Below, one piece after another: positions 18,173-26,838 of a stretch of 64,000 bases of DNA. The position numbers and the translations under genes were made by a program. The DNA lies in NCBI GenBank assembly GCA_947493265.1, contig CANLQL010000004.1, positions 496,001-560,000 of the forward strand, given 5' to 3'. Position 1 is the first letter of the stretch, and every line of letters begins with the position of its first letter. A model generated the notes under the pieces. It worked only from the letters and a program-made list of their open reading frames with translations. It had not been told where the DNA came from and made no database searches. This stretch comes from an uncultured Litoreibacter sp. (GTDB taxonomy: Bacteria > Pseudomonadota > Alphaproteobacteria > Rhodobacterales > Rhodobacteraceae).

Positions 18173-19096
18173 TCAGGCACAATAGGGCGCGTCGCTTTGC
18201 CAGCGATGTATCGGGATATGCGGCGCGCGAGCCAGGCGCGCACGCGCGTCTTCCCATAGTTTTGCCCAGACCTGCCAGTCCCGCAATTGCATTTCTGGCT
18301 GTGATCGACTGCGCGCGATGAAGTCAGGAAAATGTGCGCGGCCTGTTGGCTGACCCGTCACGTTGTAACGCAAATCAAACGACCACCTGCACCCCGCGGA
18401 CCGGTTTACCAGCGAGCTGTGAGGCGTCAGTGGATGAAAAATCACGACGCCACCAGCCTTCACTGGGAGGGGGACGGCTTTCGCCACGTCCAAGAAGCCA
18501 GGTGCAATTGCCGTTTGCTTCATTGGACAATGCGGCAATATCTCCGAAGGCTTACCAGGAACCACTTGTAGGCAGCCGTTTTCTTCTGTTGCATCGGTTA
18601 TGGCGACCCAGACCGTGATCATGTCCGTCTGATCCGCCTCTTCCAATCCAACACCGCGGTCCTGATGCCAATCGGTCGCCGTTATGTGGGCGCGGATTTC
18701 GTCGTCTTTCAAATCAGGAGCCGGTGGCTTGATCCGGATATGTTGTATCGGGTTTGATGTAATTTCCGGCCCGATCAGGCTTTCGACGACGTCCAGAAGA
18801 CGGTCCGAGGTGATCATATCAAAAACGGAAGGCCCGAAATGCATCGGCGTATCCGCTGCGATCTCATCCCCCGGAAGCGAGATGTCCATAGGTTGGAACC
18901 AATCAAACCCGGCGGTGTAGGCTTTGATCAATTTATCTTCAAAGCCGAAGCCGGAAATACCCCAGCCTGCACATAGGTGATCAAGAAGATCAGAGTATTC
19001 TGCGCGTATCCGATTGAGGATACCCGGCCCCACAACGTCCTCAAGGACCAGAAATCCGGTCTCTTGGAATTCTGTGACTTGCGCCGCTGTCAGCAT
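18173..19096 (-). CDS. Phytanoyl-CoA dioxygenase family protein (PhyH-2)
   Basis: A 307-residue PhyH-type dioxygenase started at the ATG at 19096 behind AAGAGG. The iron ligands are H144 and D146 in TDWHQDRGVG and H226 in HPLTPHSSLV, with R237 or R243 as likely 2-oxoglutarate ligand. It is clearly different from PhyH-1 in length and sequence, so the two are not a recent duplication. It lies between the TRAP permease gene dctM and uxaA on the same strand, with short gaps (17 and 12 bases). That position suggests it acts early on the imported compound, perhaps removing an O- or N-methyl or other substituent before dehydration. Confidence 0.84.
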   Translation of the reverse strand: MLTAAQVTEFQETGFLVLEDVVGPGILNRIRAEYSDLLDHLCAGWGISGFGFEDKLIKAYTAGFDWFQPMDISLPGDEIAADTPMHFGPSVFDMITSDRLLDVVESLIGPEITSNPIQHIRIKPPAPDLKDDEIRAHITATDWHQDRGVGLEEADQTDMITVWVAITDATEENGCLQVVPGKPSEILPHCPMKQTAIAPGFLDVAKAVPLPVKAGGVVIFHPLTPHSSLVNRSAGCRWSFDLRYNVTGQPTGRAHFPDFIARSRSQPEMQLRDWQVWAKLWEDARARLARAPHIPIHRWQSDAPYCA

Positions 19097-19113
19097 TTCG
19101 AACCTCTTAAATG

Positions 19114-20739
19114 CTACGGAAGCAAGATGGAGACGATGGGCGGATAAATCAGCAGGATCGACAAAGCACAAAGCTGGATACCAATGAATGGCAGGAAGCC
19201 TTTGAAGATATCGGTCAGCGAGATATGCGGTGGCGCAACTGATTTCAGGTAGAACGCTGCCGGACCAAAGGGCGGTGACAGGAAGCTGACCTGCATGTTC
19301 ATACAGAACACAACCCCGAACCAGATCGCGACATGACGCGGGTTCAACTCACCCAGTAGACCAATCTCTTCGATGGGAAGACGCTGCACGATTGGTAGGA
19401 AAACCGGGATAATCAAAAGTACGATCCCGACCCAATCCATAAACGCTCCCATGAAAAGAAGGATCAACATCATGATCAGGATAATGCCCATTGTCGGCAA
19501 TTCGGAGCCAACGATGAAGTCCGCGACGTATACTGGACCACCAGCAATCGTATAGGCCCCAGCCAAGGCCGCAGCCCCGATCGTCACCCAGATGATTGTC
19601 CCGGTGGATTTGAGCGTCCGCATCAGGCTGTCCCAGACAAGCTCAAAACTGGCCTCGCCACGGAAAATCGCAATCACAAGGACCGCAACAGCGCCCATGC
19701 CTGCCGCTTCCGTGATCCCGGTGATCCCACCATAGATCGAACCAAGAACCACGCCGATCACGACAATCGGCGGCACCAGACCTTTGCCCATCGACCAACC
19801 CAGTTTCGTCCGTTCACGTCCGAGAACAAAGAAAATCAAAACCAGCGCGAGGAGTACCGCAACACCGAATTTCACCAGCCAGTCCGCGGTCCCAAAGGCG
19901 ATAGCCTCGCCCGTATTGGAGGCGTTCTGACCCGCAAGTTCAAAGAACAACACGCGCAGGAACAAAACTGTCCCAAAACCCACGACAAGAACAGAAAGAA
20001 ACGCGAGGAACAGTTTGAACTTTTCAACACCCTGCGGCTCCCCCTCAACAGGATCCGGCAATGGCGCATCTTGCGGGCGCAATTGCGTACGAATGATGAT
20101 GTAGATGATAATAAAGGACGCCAACATGAAGCCCGGCAGGAAGGACGCCGTGAACAATGCTTTAATCGATGTCTCCGTGATCAATCCGTAGATAATCAGA
20201 ACAATCGATGGCGGGATCATCGTCCCGAGCGACCCGGACGCACAAATCGTCCCGATGGCAAGGTTCTGCGAGTATCCCAACCGCAGCATTTGTGGCAGTG
20301 CGATCAAGCCAAGAAGCACGACTTCACCGCCGATAATCCCGGACATCGCCGCCATGATCACAGCCATGATGGATGTCACAATCGCAATGCCCCCGCGGGT
20401 ACGGTTCAGCCAGATATTCAGTGATGAATACATATCTTTGGCGATCCCGGAGCGTTCGAGAAGCGCCGCCATGAAAATAAACAGCGGGATGGATATGAGG
20501 ACATAGTCCGTTAAGAGCCCGTATATCTTCTGAGCTAAGATATTTAAGGGTCCCGACCCCGGCCTCCCCGTTAATATTCCGTCTCCGAAGGTCCAAGGTG
20601 CCGTCAGCAAAGCAGGCTCGAACTTCATGACCAGCACGAGAACGGCCAGAATTGCAGAGGCCATACCAAGCGGCATCCCAATGGCAAGCAGGATCATCAG
20701 GCCCATCAAAAGGACCAGTGAAATTGTTCCGATATCCAT
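19114..20739 (-). CDS. dctM: TRAP transporter large permease, DctM subunit
   Basis: A 541-residue, highly hydrophobic DctM-family protein. The conserved GGEVVLLGLIALPQMLRLGY and ASGSLGTMIPPSIVLIIYG lie in the first half, with FMGAFMDWVGIVLLIIPVFL near the end. It moves substrate with Na+ together with DctQ and the binding protein DctP. It is about 100 residues longer than a typical DctM because of an insert at roughly residues 205-310 with two extra hydrophobic stretches and the polar GQNASNTGEAIAFG loop. It is two bases after dctQ. Context implies a sugar-acid substrate. Confidence 0.92.
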   Translation of the reverse strand: MDIGTISLVLLMGLMILLAIGMPLGMASAILAVLVLVMKFEPALLTAPWTFGDGILTGRPGSGPLNILAQKIYGLLTDYVLISIPLFIFMAALLERSGIAKDMYSSLNIWLNRTRGGIAIVTSIMAVIMAAMSGIIGGEVVLLGLIALPQMLRLGYSQNLAIGTICASGSLGTMIPPSIVLIIYGLITETSIKALFTASFLPGFMLASFIIIYIIIRTQLRPQDAPLPDPVEGEPQGVEKFKLFLAFLSVLVVGFGTVLFLRVLFFELAGQNASNTGEAIAFGTADWLVKFGVAVLLALVLIFFVLGRERTKLGWSMGKGLVPPIVVIGVVLGSIYGGITGITEAAGMGAVAVLVIAIFRGEASFELVWDSLMRTLKSTGTIIWVTIGAAALAGAYTIAGGPVYVADFIVGSELPTMGIILIMMLILLFMGAFMDWVGIVLLIIPVFLPIVQRLPIEEIGLLGELNPRHVAIWFGVVFCMNMQVSFLSPPFGPAAFYLKSVAPPHISLTDIFKGFLPFIGIQLCALSILLIYPPIVSILLP

Positions 20740-20741
20740 AT

Positions 20742-21572
20742 TTAGTCCGCCCCTACAGCTTTTTTCAGCCGCTCTATTTCTTCCTCATCAATGTCATCCG
20801 CAGCGCTGTGAATGACCGGCTCTGCGTTCCAGTCCGAGATCAAGTTGATCACCGCCTGGATCGCGACCATTGCCACGACGAACAGAACCATCGGCTTCAA
20901 TGTCGCAGGGATAGGCGGATCAAACGCCGTGCCGAAGGTTTCCCACCGGCCGAATTTCTGGAACGCCTCGCCGTAGCCGCCGTAGATCAAGAAGAAGGCA
21001 AACGCCACGATCAGGGTGGTTGAGATTACGTCGCATATGCGCTGAAAGGTGCGCGGCATCATATCGTACAGAAGGAAGATGCGGATGTGGCTGCGTTGTT
21101 GCATCGCATAAAGCCCCGCACACAGAAACACGAAGCCAGCCAACCAGAGCGAAAGTTCGTTGGCCCAGAGCGTCGGGGCCTCAAAGACATAACGCAACAC
21201 GACCTCGTAGATCATCACCGACGTCAGGCAAACGATCAGCATCATTGTCACGCGGCCGATGAAAACAGCGGCGCGGTCAGCGGGGCGCCAGCTTTCAAAT
21301 TCCATCTGTGCCCGGCGGACCGTCATGGTTCCGATGACGAACAGAATGGGCACAAGGATCAACGCAGTCAGGTCAATGATATCGATATGCTCACCCATCA
21401 CGACGGGCATGTTTGGTGTGACATCGATCCGGCCAAAAAGTGCGGCAAGCTGATCACCATGCCCGCCCCAATCAAGGATAAACGCCGGCATGTGCCAGAT
21501 CAGCCATCCCATACACAGGATGAATGCCATTGGCACAAGCCACTCAATCAATGAGCCTGATTTCTGCTCCAT
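20742..21572 (-). CDS. dctQ: TRAP transporter small permease, DctQ subunit
   Basis: A 276-residue protein, longer than most DctQ subunits (about 160-220). The standard four-helix core starts near residue 95 (MMLIVCLTSVMIYEVVLRYVF) and includes ANELSLWLAGFVFL. The first ~95 residues add two further hydrophobic helices (VPMAFILCMGWLIW, LTALILVPILFVIGTM). The C-terminus is acidic. It pairs with the enlarged dctM, so both belong to the same long-form TRAP subfamily. It starts 114 bases after the dctP stop, with a stem-loop in between. Confidence 0.88.
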   Translation of the reverse strand: MEQKSGSLIEWLVPMAFILCMGWLIWHMPAFILDWGGHGDQLAALFGRIDVTPNMPVVMGEHIDIIDLTALILVPILFVIGTMTVRRAQMEFESWRPADRAAVFIGRVTMMLIVCLTSVMIYEVVLRYVFEAPTLWANELSLWLAGFVFLCAGLYAMQQRSHIRIFLLYDMMPRTFQRICDVISTTLIVAFAFFLIYGGYGEAFQKFGRWETFGTAFDPPIPATLKPMVLFVVAMVAIQAVINLISDWNAEPVIHSAADDIDEEEIERLKKAVGAD

Positions 21573-21651
21573 ATGTCCCCCCGTACGCCTGCGCTACTTA
21601 CGCAGTATCGGTCTTGGTCGTGTTGTGGTGTTTCGCTGTAAGACCTAATGA

Positions 21652-21676
21652 GGAAGGGCGCGGAAAACGCCCTTCC
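21652..21676 (-). other. Stem-loop between dctP and dctQ
   Basis: GGAAGGGCG at 21652-21660 pairs perfectly with CGCCCTTCC at 21668-21676 (nine base pairs, seven-base loop). It lies 10 bases past the dctP stop in the direction of transcription. On the transcribed strand it is not followed by a U-run, so it looks like a partial terminator or a 3' mRNA stabiliser that keeps the binding protein in excess over the permease, rather than a full intrinsic terminator. Confidence 0.6.
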
Positions 21677-21686
21677 CTTTTAGATC

Positions 21687-22712
21687 TTACTCAGACACGA
21701 GACCCAGCTGTGTCAGGTAGCTGAGATGTGCATCGACCAGAGCTTTGGCTTCAGGAGTATCTGCAAATTCTGGCCATGTGGCCTGTGCCGCATCGCGGAA
21801 CTTCTGCAGTTCTTCTGGAGCCCACTGAGACAGTGTCACACCTTGCTCGCGCAGTTGCGCAGCAGCTTCAGCGTTCTTCTTCTCAAATGTCAAAGCTGTG
21901 CGAAGTGCCAAAGCTTCCATCGCAACTTTCATGATGCGCTGGTGTGCTTCTGGCATCGCATCGAAAACAGCCTTGTTACACGCAAGGTGGTCAGATGGCA
22001 TCGAATGGAAGCCAGGGAAGTTGGCGTATTTTACGATATCATAGAGACCCAGACCAACGTTGTTGGCGAGACCAGATGCGTCCGCACCATCGATGATGCC
22101 GGTTTCCAGAGCCGTAAAGATCTCGGTGAAATCCATCACGATCGGAGACGCGCCAAGCTTTTCAAAGATCTTCGTTTCCATGCCGGGGGGCGAACGGAAT
22201 TTCCAGTCTTTAAAGTCAGCCACTTTTTCGATTGGCTTGGAGGATGCAAAGGATTCCTGGCCATAAACCCACCAGCCAATCAGCTCCATGCCGTATTTGT
22301 TGTACAGAGGTGCCGCCGCTTCGCGGCCGCCACCGAAATACAGCCAAGACAGCTGCTGGTAAGGTGTCTCGTAGCCACCCATGATGTCGCCAACAAACTG
22401 GAACGCGGAGTTCTTACCAGTCTGGTAGCCGCCACCGGTCATGTCGCAATCAAGAATACCCGTTGCGGCCGCGTCAAATGTTTCCACCGACTTCACAACG
22501 GAAGACGAATAGAACATTTCAACTTCGATACCACCGCCGGACATTGTTTGGATGTCTTCGATATATTGCGCTGCCAATTTGCCTGAAACCGTTTCAGGTG
22601 CGTAGTGCGTTTGAATGCGTAGTTTTGATGTGGCATGGCCATCCGCATATGCACCAGCAGACAAAACTGCCAGTGCTGCAACAGACGCCGCAGCCGACTT
22701 AACGAAATTCAT
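21687..22712 (-). CDS. dctP: TRAP transporter substrate-binding protein, DctP family
   Basis: A 341-residue periplasmic binding protein. The start at 22712 has GGAGG upstream and gives a signal peptide (VKSAAASVAALAVLSAGAYA). The family core FKDWKFRSPPGMETKIFE carries the arginine that binds the substrate carboxylate, and FTALETGIIDGAD follows. It captures the imported acid for DctQM. As first gene of a ten-gene run that ends in kdgK, it sets the likely substrate as a hexuronate or aldonate, though the pocket residues cannot be read to a compound here. Confidence 0.9.
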   Translation of the reverse strand: MNFVKSAAASVAALAVLSAGAYADGHATSKLRIQTHYAPETVSGKLAAQYIEDIQTMSGGGIEVEMFYSSSVVKSVETFDAAATGILDCDMTGGGYQTGKNSAFQFVGDIMGGYETPYQQLSWLYFGGGREAAAPLYNKYGMELIGWWVYGQESFASSKPIEKVADFKDWKFRSPPGMETKIFEKLGASPIVMDFTEIFTALETGIIDGADASGLANNVGLGLYDIVKYANFPGFHSMPSDHLACNKAVFDAMPEAHQRIMKVAMEALALRTALTFEKKNAEAAAQLREQGVTLSQWAPEELQKFRDAAQATWPEFADTPEAKALVDAHLSYLTQLGLVSE

Positions 22713-22898
22713 GATTGTCCTCCCAGACTTTCTTTGTTCTAGCGCCATTAATTCCCGCCGCGCAGACGCGTGCAGAAAATAACGCATACATTAACGATAG
22801 CATGGGAAACTCGACCCGCAAGCGTTTTCTGAGTCAAATCTGGCTTCCCAAACCCATCGCTGGGCCTTTCAGCTTGCCACCAGACAACCACTAAATTT
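22713..22898. promoter_or_regulatory. Upstream region of the dctPQM-uxaA-kdgK operon
   Basis: A 186-base gap between the end of a dehydrogenase gene and the dctP start, both on the minus strand. It presumably carries the promoter of the long sugar-acid operon. On the minus strand there are TTGACT and TTGCGG hexamers and a TATCGT at plausible spacing from the latter, but nothing close to a consensus pair. ACTAAA/TTTAGT arms at 22890-22903 overlap the neighbouring stop. No copy of the 9553 palindrome is present. Confidence 0.4.
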
Positions 22899-23786
22899 TT
22901 AGTCGGCCAAGTTATTTTGGTTTTTTAGTTCAAGAAACAGCCCGGAATGATCCAGATCCCCGCCGTTCATTTCCGCACAAAAATACGCGAATCTGTCGCG
23001 AATATGCTGTGTAACAGGGAGTGTCAGGCCAAGATTGCCCGCCTCACCCAAGACATTGTCCAGGTCTTTCAACTGAAACTTTGATAACCCGCCGGGGACA
23101 AAATTGCCCTCCGACATGCGTGTTCCGTGCTGTTGCAGGATGACGCTATCGGCGAATCCTCCGTTCAATGCGGCGCGCACTGCGGCCGGATCAGCCCCGC
23201 CCTGTTCTGCCAGCAGCATCGCTTCAGCGACCGCTCCGATCGTCACAGCGACGATGGTTTGGTTGGCAAGTTTCGACAGTTGTCCGGTTCCACTTGGGCC
23301 GACATGCACCGGTCGCCCCATCGCCTCAAAAACAGGTTTGGCCTGATCAAAAACCGCGCTTTGGCCGCCTACCATAATGGCGAGGCTTGCCGCCTCCGCC
23401 CCTTTCGTACCACCCGATACCGGCGCATCCAGGTGATCAACTCCGATGTCTGCCAATTGTGCAGATTGGGCCTTCGCCTCTTCAGGTTTGATGCTGGACA
23501 TGTCCAACCAGATGCAGCCTTTGCCCAGCGCCGCCTGCACGTCCGGGTCCGCGATAATTCCACCTGTTGCGGCACCATCGCTTAGCATCGTCAGCACAAA
23601 TTCCGCACCTTTGACGCAGTCAGCAATTGTGTCAGCCCGCGTTGCCCCTGCTGCGACCAGCTTTTCCGTTTTTGCAGCGCTTCTGTTCCAAACGGTTAAG
23701 CTATGTCCCGCTTTGATCAGGTTGAGCCCCATCGGCTCCCCCATTAAACCAGTTCCGATGAGAGCTATTTTGCGAGGGTTGGACAC
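22899..23786 (-). CDS. 3-hydroxyisobutyrate dehydrogenase-like oxidoreductase
   Basis: A 295-residue beta-hydroxyacid dehydrogenase. The start is a GTG at 23786 preceded by GGAAG; no ATG lies near the Rossmann motif (IALIGTGLMGEPMG). Substrate loop DAPVSGGTKGAEAASL and catalytic lysine segment GTGQLSKLANQTIV are intact. It probably oxidises or reduces a short 3-hydroxy acid or its semialdehyde with NAD(P). It diverges from the FAH-family hydrolase operon and sits upstream of dctP on the same strand, so it may belong to either sugar-acid module. Confidence 0.8.
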   Translation of the reverse strand: MSNPRKIALIGTGLMGEPMGLNLIKAGHSLTVWNRSAAKTEKLVAAGATRADTIADCVKGAEFVLTMLSDGAATGGIIADPDVQAALGKGCIWLDMSSIKPEEAKAQSAQLADIGVDHLDAPVSGGTKGAEAASLAIMVGGQSAVFDQAKPVFEAMGRPVHVGPSGTGQLSKLANQTIVAVTIGAVAEAMLLAEQGGADPAAVRAALNGGFADSVILQQHGTRMSEGNFVPGGLSKFQLKDLDNVLGEAGNLGLTLPVTQHIRDRFAYFCAEMNGGDLDHSGLFLELKNQNNLAD

Positions 23787-23946
23787 TGAACTTCCTTCGA
23801 TTTGTGACGCCTTGTAAAACCTATGGCCAAAACAATTTCCCCAACATACGGTCGGCAGGAATTGCACTTAGCCGGCATATGGTGAATGAACGTGACGGGT
23901 AACGCAACACCCCCATGGGACCGTTTTCGAGAAAGGGAGCTCGTCG
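23787..23946. promoter_or_regulatory. Divergent promoter region, dehydrogenase and FAH-hydrolase operons
   Basis: A 160-base gap that must promote transcription both ways. GGGAG at 23936-23940 is the ribosome site of the hydrolase gene. I find no clear palindrome or promoter hexamers. Confidence 0.35.
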
Positions 23947-24792
23947 ATGAAACTACTGAGATATGGAAACACTGGTCAGGAAAAACCCGGTGTGATGGAT
24001 GCAGACGGAAACATCCGCGACCTGAGCGGCGTTGTATCAGACATTGACGGAGCGGTCCTGACTGATACGTCCCTTGCAAGCCTGCAAGCGCTTGATCTGA
24101 GCACCCTGCCAATCGTTGAAGGCACACCGCGTATCGGTCCCTGTGTCGGCAATGTCGGGAAGTTTCTTTGCATCGGCTTGAACTATTCCGACCATGCGGA
24201 GGAATCCGGCATGGCAATTCCCGACCACCCCATCCTGTTCTTCAAGGCCAATTCGTCGATTGTGGGGCCTTATGACACCGTGTCGATGCCACGTGGCTCC
24301 ACCCATACAGATTGGGAAGTTGAACTTGGCGTTGTGATCGGAACGCAGGCAAAATATGTCTCGGAGGACGACGCACTGAACTATGTCGCGGGATACTGCA
24401 TCATCAATGATGTCTCGGAGCGGCACTTTCAAACGCAATTATCCGGACAATGGACCAAGGGAAAATCCTGCGACACGTTCGGCCCAATCGGCCCATGGCT
24501 TGTGACCAAGGACGAGGTTGGTGACGTGCAAAACCTGTCGATGTCCTGTGATGTCAACGGCAAGCGCATGCAGACCGGCAACACCAACACGATGATCTTT
24601 TCCGTCGCGCAGATCATATCGCACCTGTCTGACCTGATGACTTTGAATCCTGGTGATGTGATCTCGACCGGGACACCTCCGGGCGTGGGCATGGGGATGA
24701 AACCACCGACGTATCTGAAGAAAGGCGATGTCATGGAGCTGAAAATTGAAAAGCTTGGCCATCAGCGGCAACCCGTGGCGGAGGACGCTTAG
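23947..24792 (+). CDS. Fumarylacetoacetate hydrolase family protein (diketo-deoxy sugar acid hydrolase-like)
   Basis: A 281-residue FAH-fold protein. A short N-terminal domain (KLLRYGNTGQEKPGVMDADG) is followed by the catalytic domain with FLCIGLNYSDHAEESG and metal-ligand segment THTDWEVELGVVIG. GDVISTGTPPGVGMGM is a family hallmark near the end. This subfamily is often labelled ureidoglycolate lyase. It includes 2,4-diketo-3-deoxy-rhamnonate/fuconate hydrolases, which cleave C-C bonds to release pyruvate. The downstream enolase-superfamily enzyme makes the sugar-acid role the better guess. Its stop abuts the next start with no gap. Confidence 0.82.
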   Translation: MKLLRYGNTGQEKPGVMDADGNIRDLSGVVSDIDGAVLTDTSLASLQALDLSTLPIVEGTPRIGPCVGNVGKFLCIGLNYSDHAEESGMAIPDHPILFFKANSSIVGPYDTVSMPRGSTHTDWEVELGVVIGTQAKYVSEDDALNYVAGYCIINDVSERHFQTQLSGQWTKGKSCDTFGPIGPWLVTKDEVGDVQNLSMSCDVNGKRMQTGNTNTMIFSVAQIISHLSDLMTLNPGDVISTGTPPGVGMGMKPPTYLKKGDVMELKIEKLGHQRQPVAEDA

Positions 24793-25743
24793 ATGACTGA
24801 CCTGCTGCTCATCGGGGGCGCGACCGATGCGATGTTGGAACGCCTTTCCGAAAAGTTCACCGTCCATAAGTTGAACGATCAGACGGACCCATCCGCGTGG
24901 CTGGCCGAAAACGGGGCAAAAATCGAATACGTTGCGACAAACGGCCATGATGGTGTGAAGCCGGACTATATGGCGGCGCTGCCCAACCTGAAAATGATCA
25001 GCTGCTACGGTGTCGGCTACGACGCGATCGACACAAGTGTCGCGCTAGAGCGCAGTATCATGGTGACCCACACGCCTAATGTTCTGAACGCCGAAGTTGC
25101 CAGCACCGCAGTGCTTCTAATGCTGGCGTGCTACCGGAATTTCCTGGCCGACGAGGCACATGCGCGGTCTGGCCGATGGGAAACAGAAGGCAATGCGCCG
25201 TTGTCTCTTTCTGCTGACGGGCGAACTGTGGGCATTCTTGGGCTTGGGCGGATCGGACAAGCGATTGCTGACAAGCTTGCAGCGTTTGACGCAACGGTCG
25301 TCTACCACTCCCGGACACAAAAGGACGTCGCATTGAAATACTACGATGATCTGACCGAAATGGCGTCCGATGTGGACGTCTTGATCTGCATCACCCCGGG
25401 TGGACCTTCGACCAACAAGATCGTCAACCGCGAGGTTCTCAACGCATTGGGACCAGATGGCGTCTTGATCAATGTCAGCCGTGGGTCCGTCGTCGATGAA
25501 GCTGAATTGATTTCCGCTCTGCAAGAGGGACGGCTTGGCAAAGCCGGTTTAGACGTGTTCGAGAAAGAGCCGCATATCCCCGAAGCGCTGCGCCAGCTCG
25601 ACAACGTCGTATTGCTGCCCCATGTCGGCAGCGGCACCGTGGAAACACGCGCAGCAATGGGCGCTTTGACCGTCGACAACCTGCTGCAACATCTGGAAAG
25701 CGGTAGCGTGATTAGCCCAGTGCCTGAGTGCGCGGGGATGTAG
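24793..25743 (+). CDS. D-isomer-specific 2-hydroxyacid dehydrogenase
   Basis: A 316-residue NAD(P)-dependent dehydrogenase. The cofactor fold shows VGILGLGRIGQAIADKL. The catalytic residues are the arginine in NVSRGSVVDE, the glutamate in LDVFEKEPHIPE and the histidine in LLPHVGSGT. The family reduces glyoxylate, hydroxypyruvate and other 2-keto acids, or oxidises D-2-hydroxy acids. It is the middle gene of a tight three-gene operon: it starts immediately after the hydrolase stop and ends three bases before the next start. It could reduce a 2-keto product of hydrolase cleavage. Confidence 0.87.
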   Translation: MTDLLLIGGATDAMLERLSEKFTVHKLNDQTDPSAWLAENGAKIEYVATNGHDGVKPDYMAALPNLKMISCYGVGYDAIDTSVALERSIMVTHTPNVLNAEVASTAVLLMLACYRNFLADEAHARSGRWETEGNAPLSLSADGRTVGILGLGRIGQAIADKLAAFDATVVYHSRTQKDVALKYYDDLTEMASDVDVLICITPGGPSTNKIVNREVLNALGPDGVLINVSRGSVVDEAELISALQEGRLGKAGLDVFEKEPHIPEALRQLDNVVLLPHVGSGTVETRAAMGALTVDNLLQHLESGSVISPVPECAGM

Positions 25744-25746
25744 ACC

Positions 25747-26838
25747 ATGGCTGTGATCACCTCGGTTGACGCACGTCTGTTCAACGTCCCGCTGGACGAA
25801 GTTTTGGTCGACGCCAAACACGGGGATCACAGCCATTTCCATCTGGTCACCGCAACCGTCACCTTGTCGGATGGCCGGATAGGAACCGGCTATACGTATA
25901 CAGGCGGGCGCGGTGGTGGCGCGATCCGCACAATGATTGATGACGATCTGGCCCCGTTTCTGACGGGACAAGACCCAGCCAACATCGAAACCCTTTACGA
26001 AGAGATGCAGTGGCACATGCACTACGTCGGTCGCGGTGGCATTCTGTCATTCGCGATTTCCGCCGTCGATATCGCCCTTTGGGATCTTCGCTGTCAAAGT
26101 CTCGCACAGCCGCTTTGGAAGGTCGCGGGCGGTGCGTCAGACCGCTGCAAGGCTTACGCAGGCGGGATCGATCTGGCATTTCCTTTGCCTAAATTGCTGA
26201 ACAGCATTCAATCCTATCTGGATGCAGGACATAACGGGGTGAAAATCAAGATCGGTCAACCAGACCCGGCCGACGACATCGAACGTATCCGCGCGGTACG
26301 GGACCTGATCGGGCCCGATGTGACCTTTATGATCGACGCCAACTATTCATTGGATGTAGACGCCGCGATTGCCTTGGCGCATGCGGTCAAAGACCAGAAT
26401 ATCACCTGGTTTGAGGAACCGATTATCCCAGATAACTACAAGGGGTACGCCGAGATTACCCAAGCCACCGGGATGCCCGTTGCGATGGGGGAAAACCTAC
26501 ATACGATCCATGAGTTTGAATTCGCAATCGAGCATTCCCAACTTGGATTCATTCAGCCTGATGCGTCAAATTGTGGTGGTATCACGGGCTGGTTGCAGGT
26601 TTCTAAATTGGCGAAATCTGCAGGCATCCCGATTTGCAGCCACGGCATGCAGGAGTTGCATGTCAGCTTGGTTTCCGCGCAACCCCACGCCGGTTGGCTT
26701 GAAGTACACAGTTTCCCCATAGACCACTACACAACGCGGCCACTTGTCGTTGAAGAACACCTTGCCGTCGCCCCTGATGTCCCGGGAACCGGTGTCACGT
26801 TTGATTGGGACAGGCTCGTGGAGTTTGAGGTTTTCTAG
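25747..26838 (+). CDS. Mandelate racemase-subgroup enolase superfamily enzyme
   Basis: A 363-residue enolase-superfamily protein with a capping domain (1-~130) and TIM barrel. Every catalytic position of mandelate racemase appears, offset by two: K166-x-K168 (GVKIKIG), metal ligands D197, E223 and E249, the D272-H299 dyad (QPDASN, CSHGMQE) and E319. This set supports alpha-proton abstraction, so the enzyme is probably a sugar-acid dehydratase or racemase acting with Mg2+. Downstream of an FAH hydrolase and a 2-hydroxyacid dehydrogenase, a dehydratase making a 2-keto-3-deoxy acid is most likely. The specific aldonate or aldarate is unknown. Its stop interlocks with the convergent GST gene (CTAG at 26835-26838). 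Confidence 0.87.
   Translation: MAVITSVDARLFNVPLDEVLVDAKHGDHSHFHLVTATVTLSDGRIGTGYTYTGGRGGGAIRTMIDDDLAPFLTGQDPANIETLYEEMQWHMHYVGRGGILSFAISAVDIALWDLRCQSLAQPLWKVAGGASDRCKAYAGGIDLAFPLPKLLNSIQSYLDAGHNGVKIKIGQPDPADDIERIRAVRDLIGPDVTFMIDANYSLDVDAAIALAHAVKDQNITWFEEPIIPDNYKGYAEITQATGMPVAMGENLHTIHEFEFAIEHSQLGFIQPDASNCGGITGWLQVSKLAKSAGIPICSHGMQELHVSLVSAQPHAGWLEVHSFPIDHYTTRPLVVEEHLAVAPDVPGTGVTFDWDRLVEFEVF

Noticed and set aside
21726-22586. Long 286-codon open frame on the plus strand
   Set aside because: It is the antisense shadow of dctP; the translation is rich in Cys, Arg and His with no family motif.
22890-22903. ACTAAA/TTTAGT inverted repeat as an operator or terminator
   Set aside because: AT-only short arms overlapping a stop codon; likely chance, and no U-run suits a terminator.
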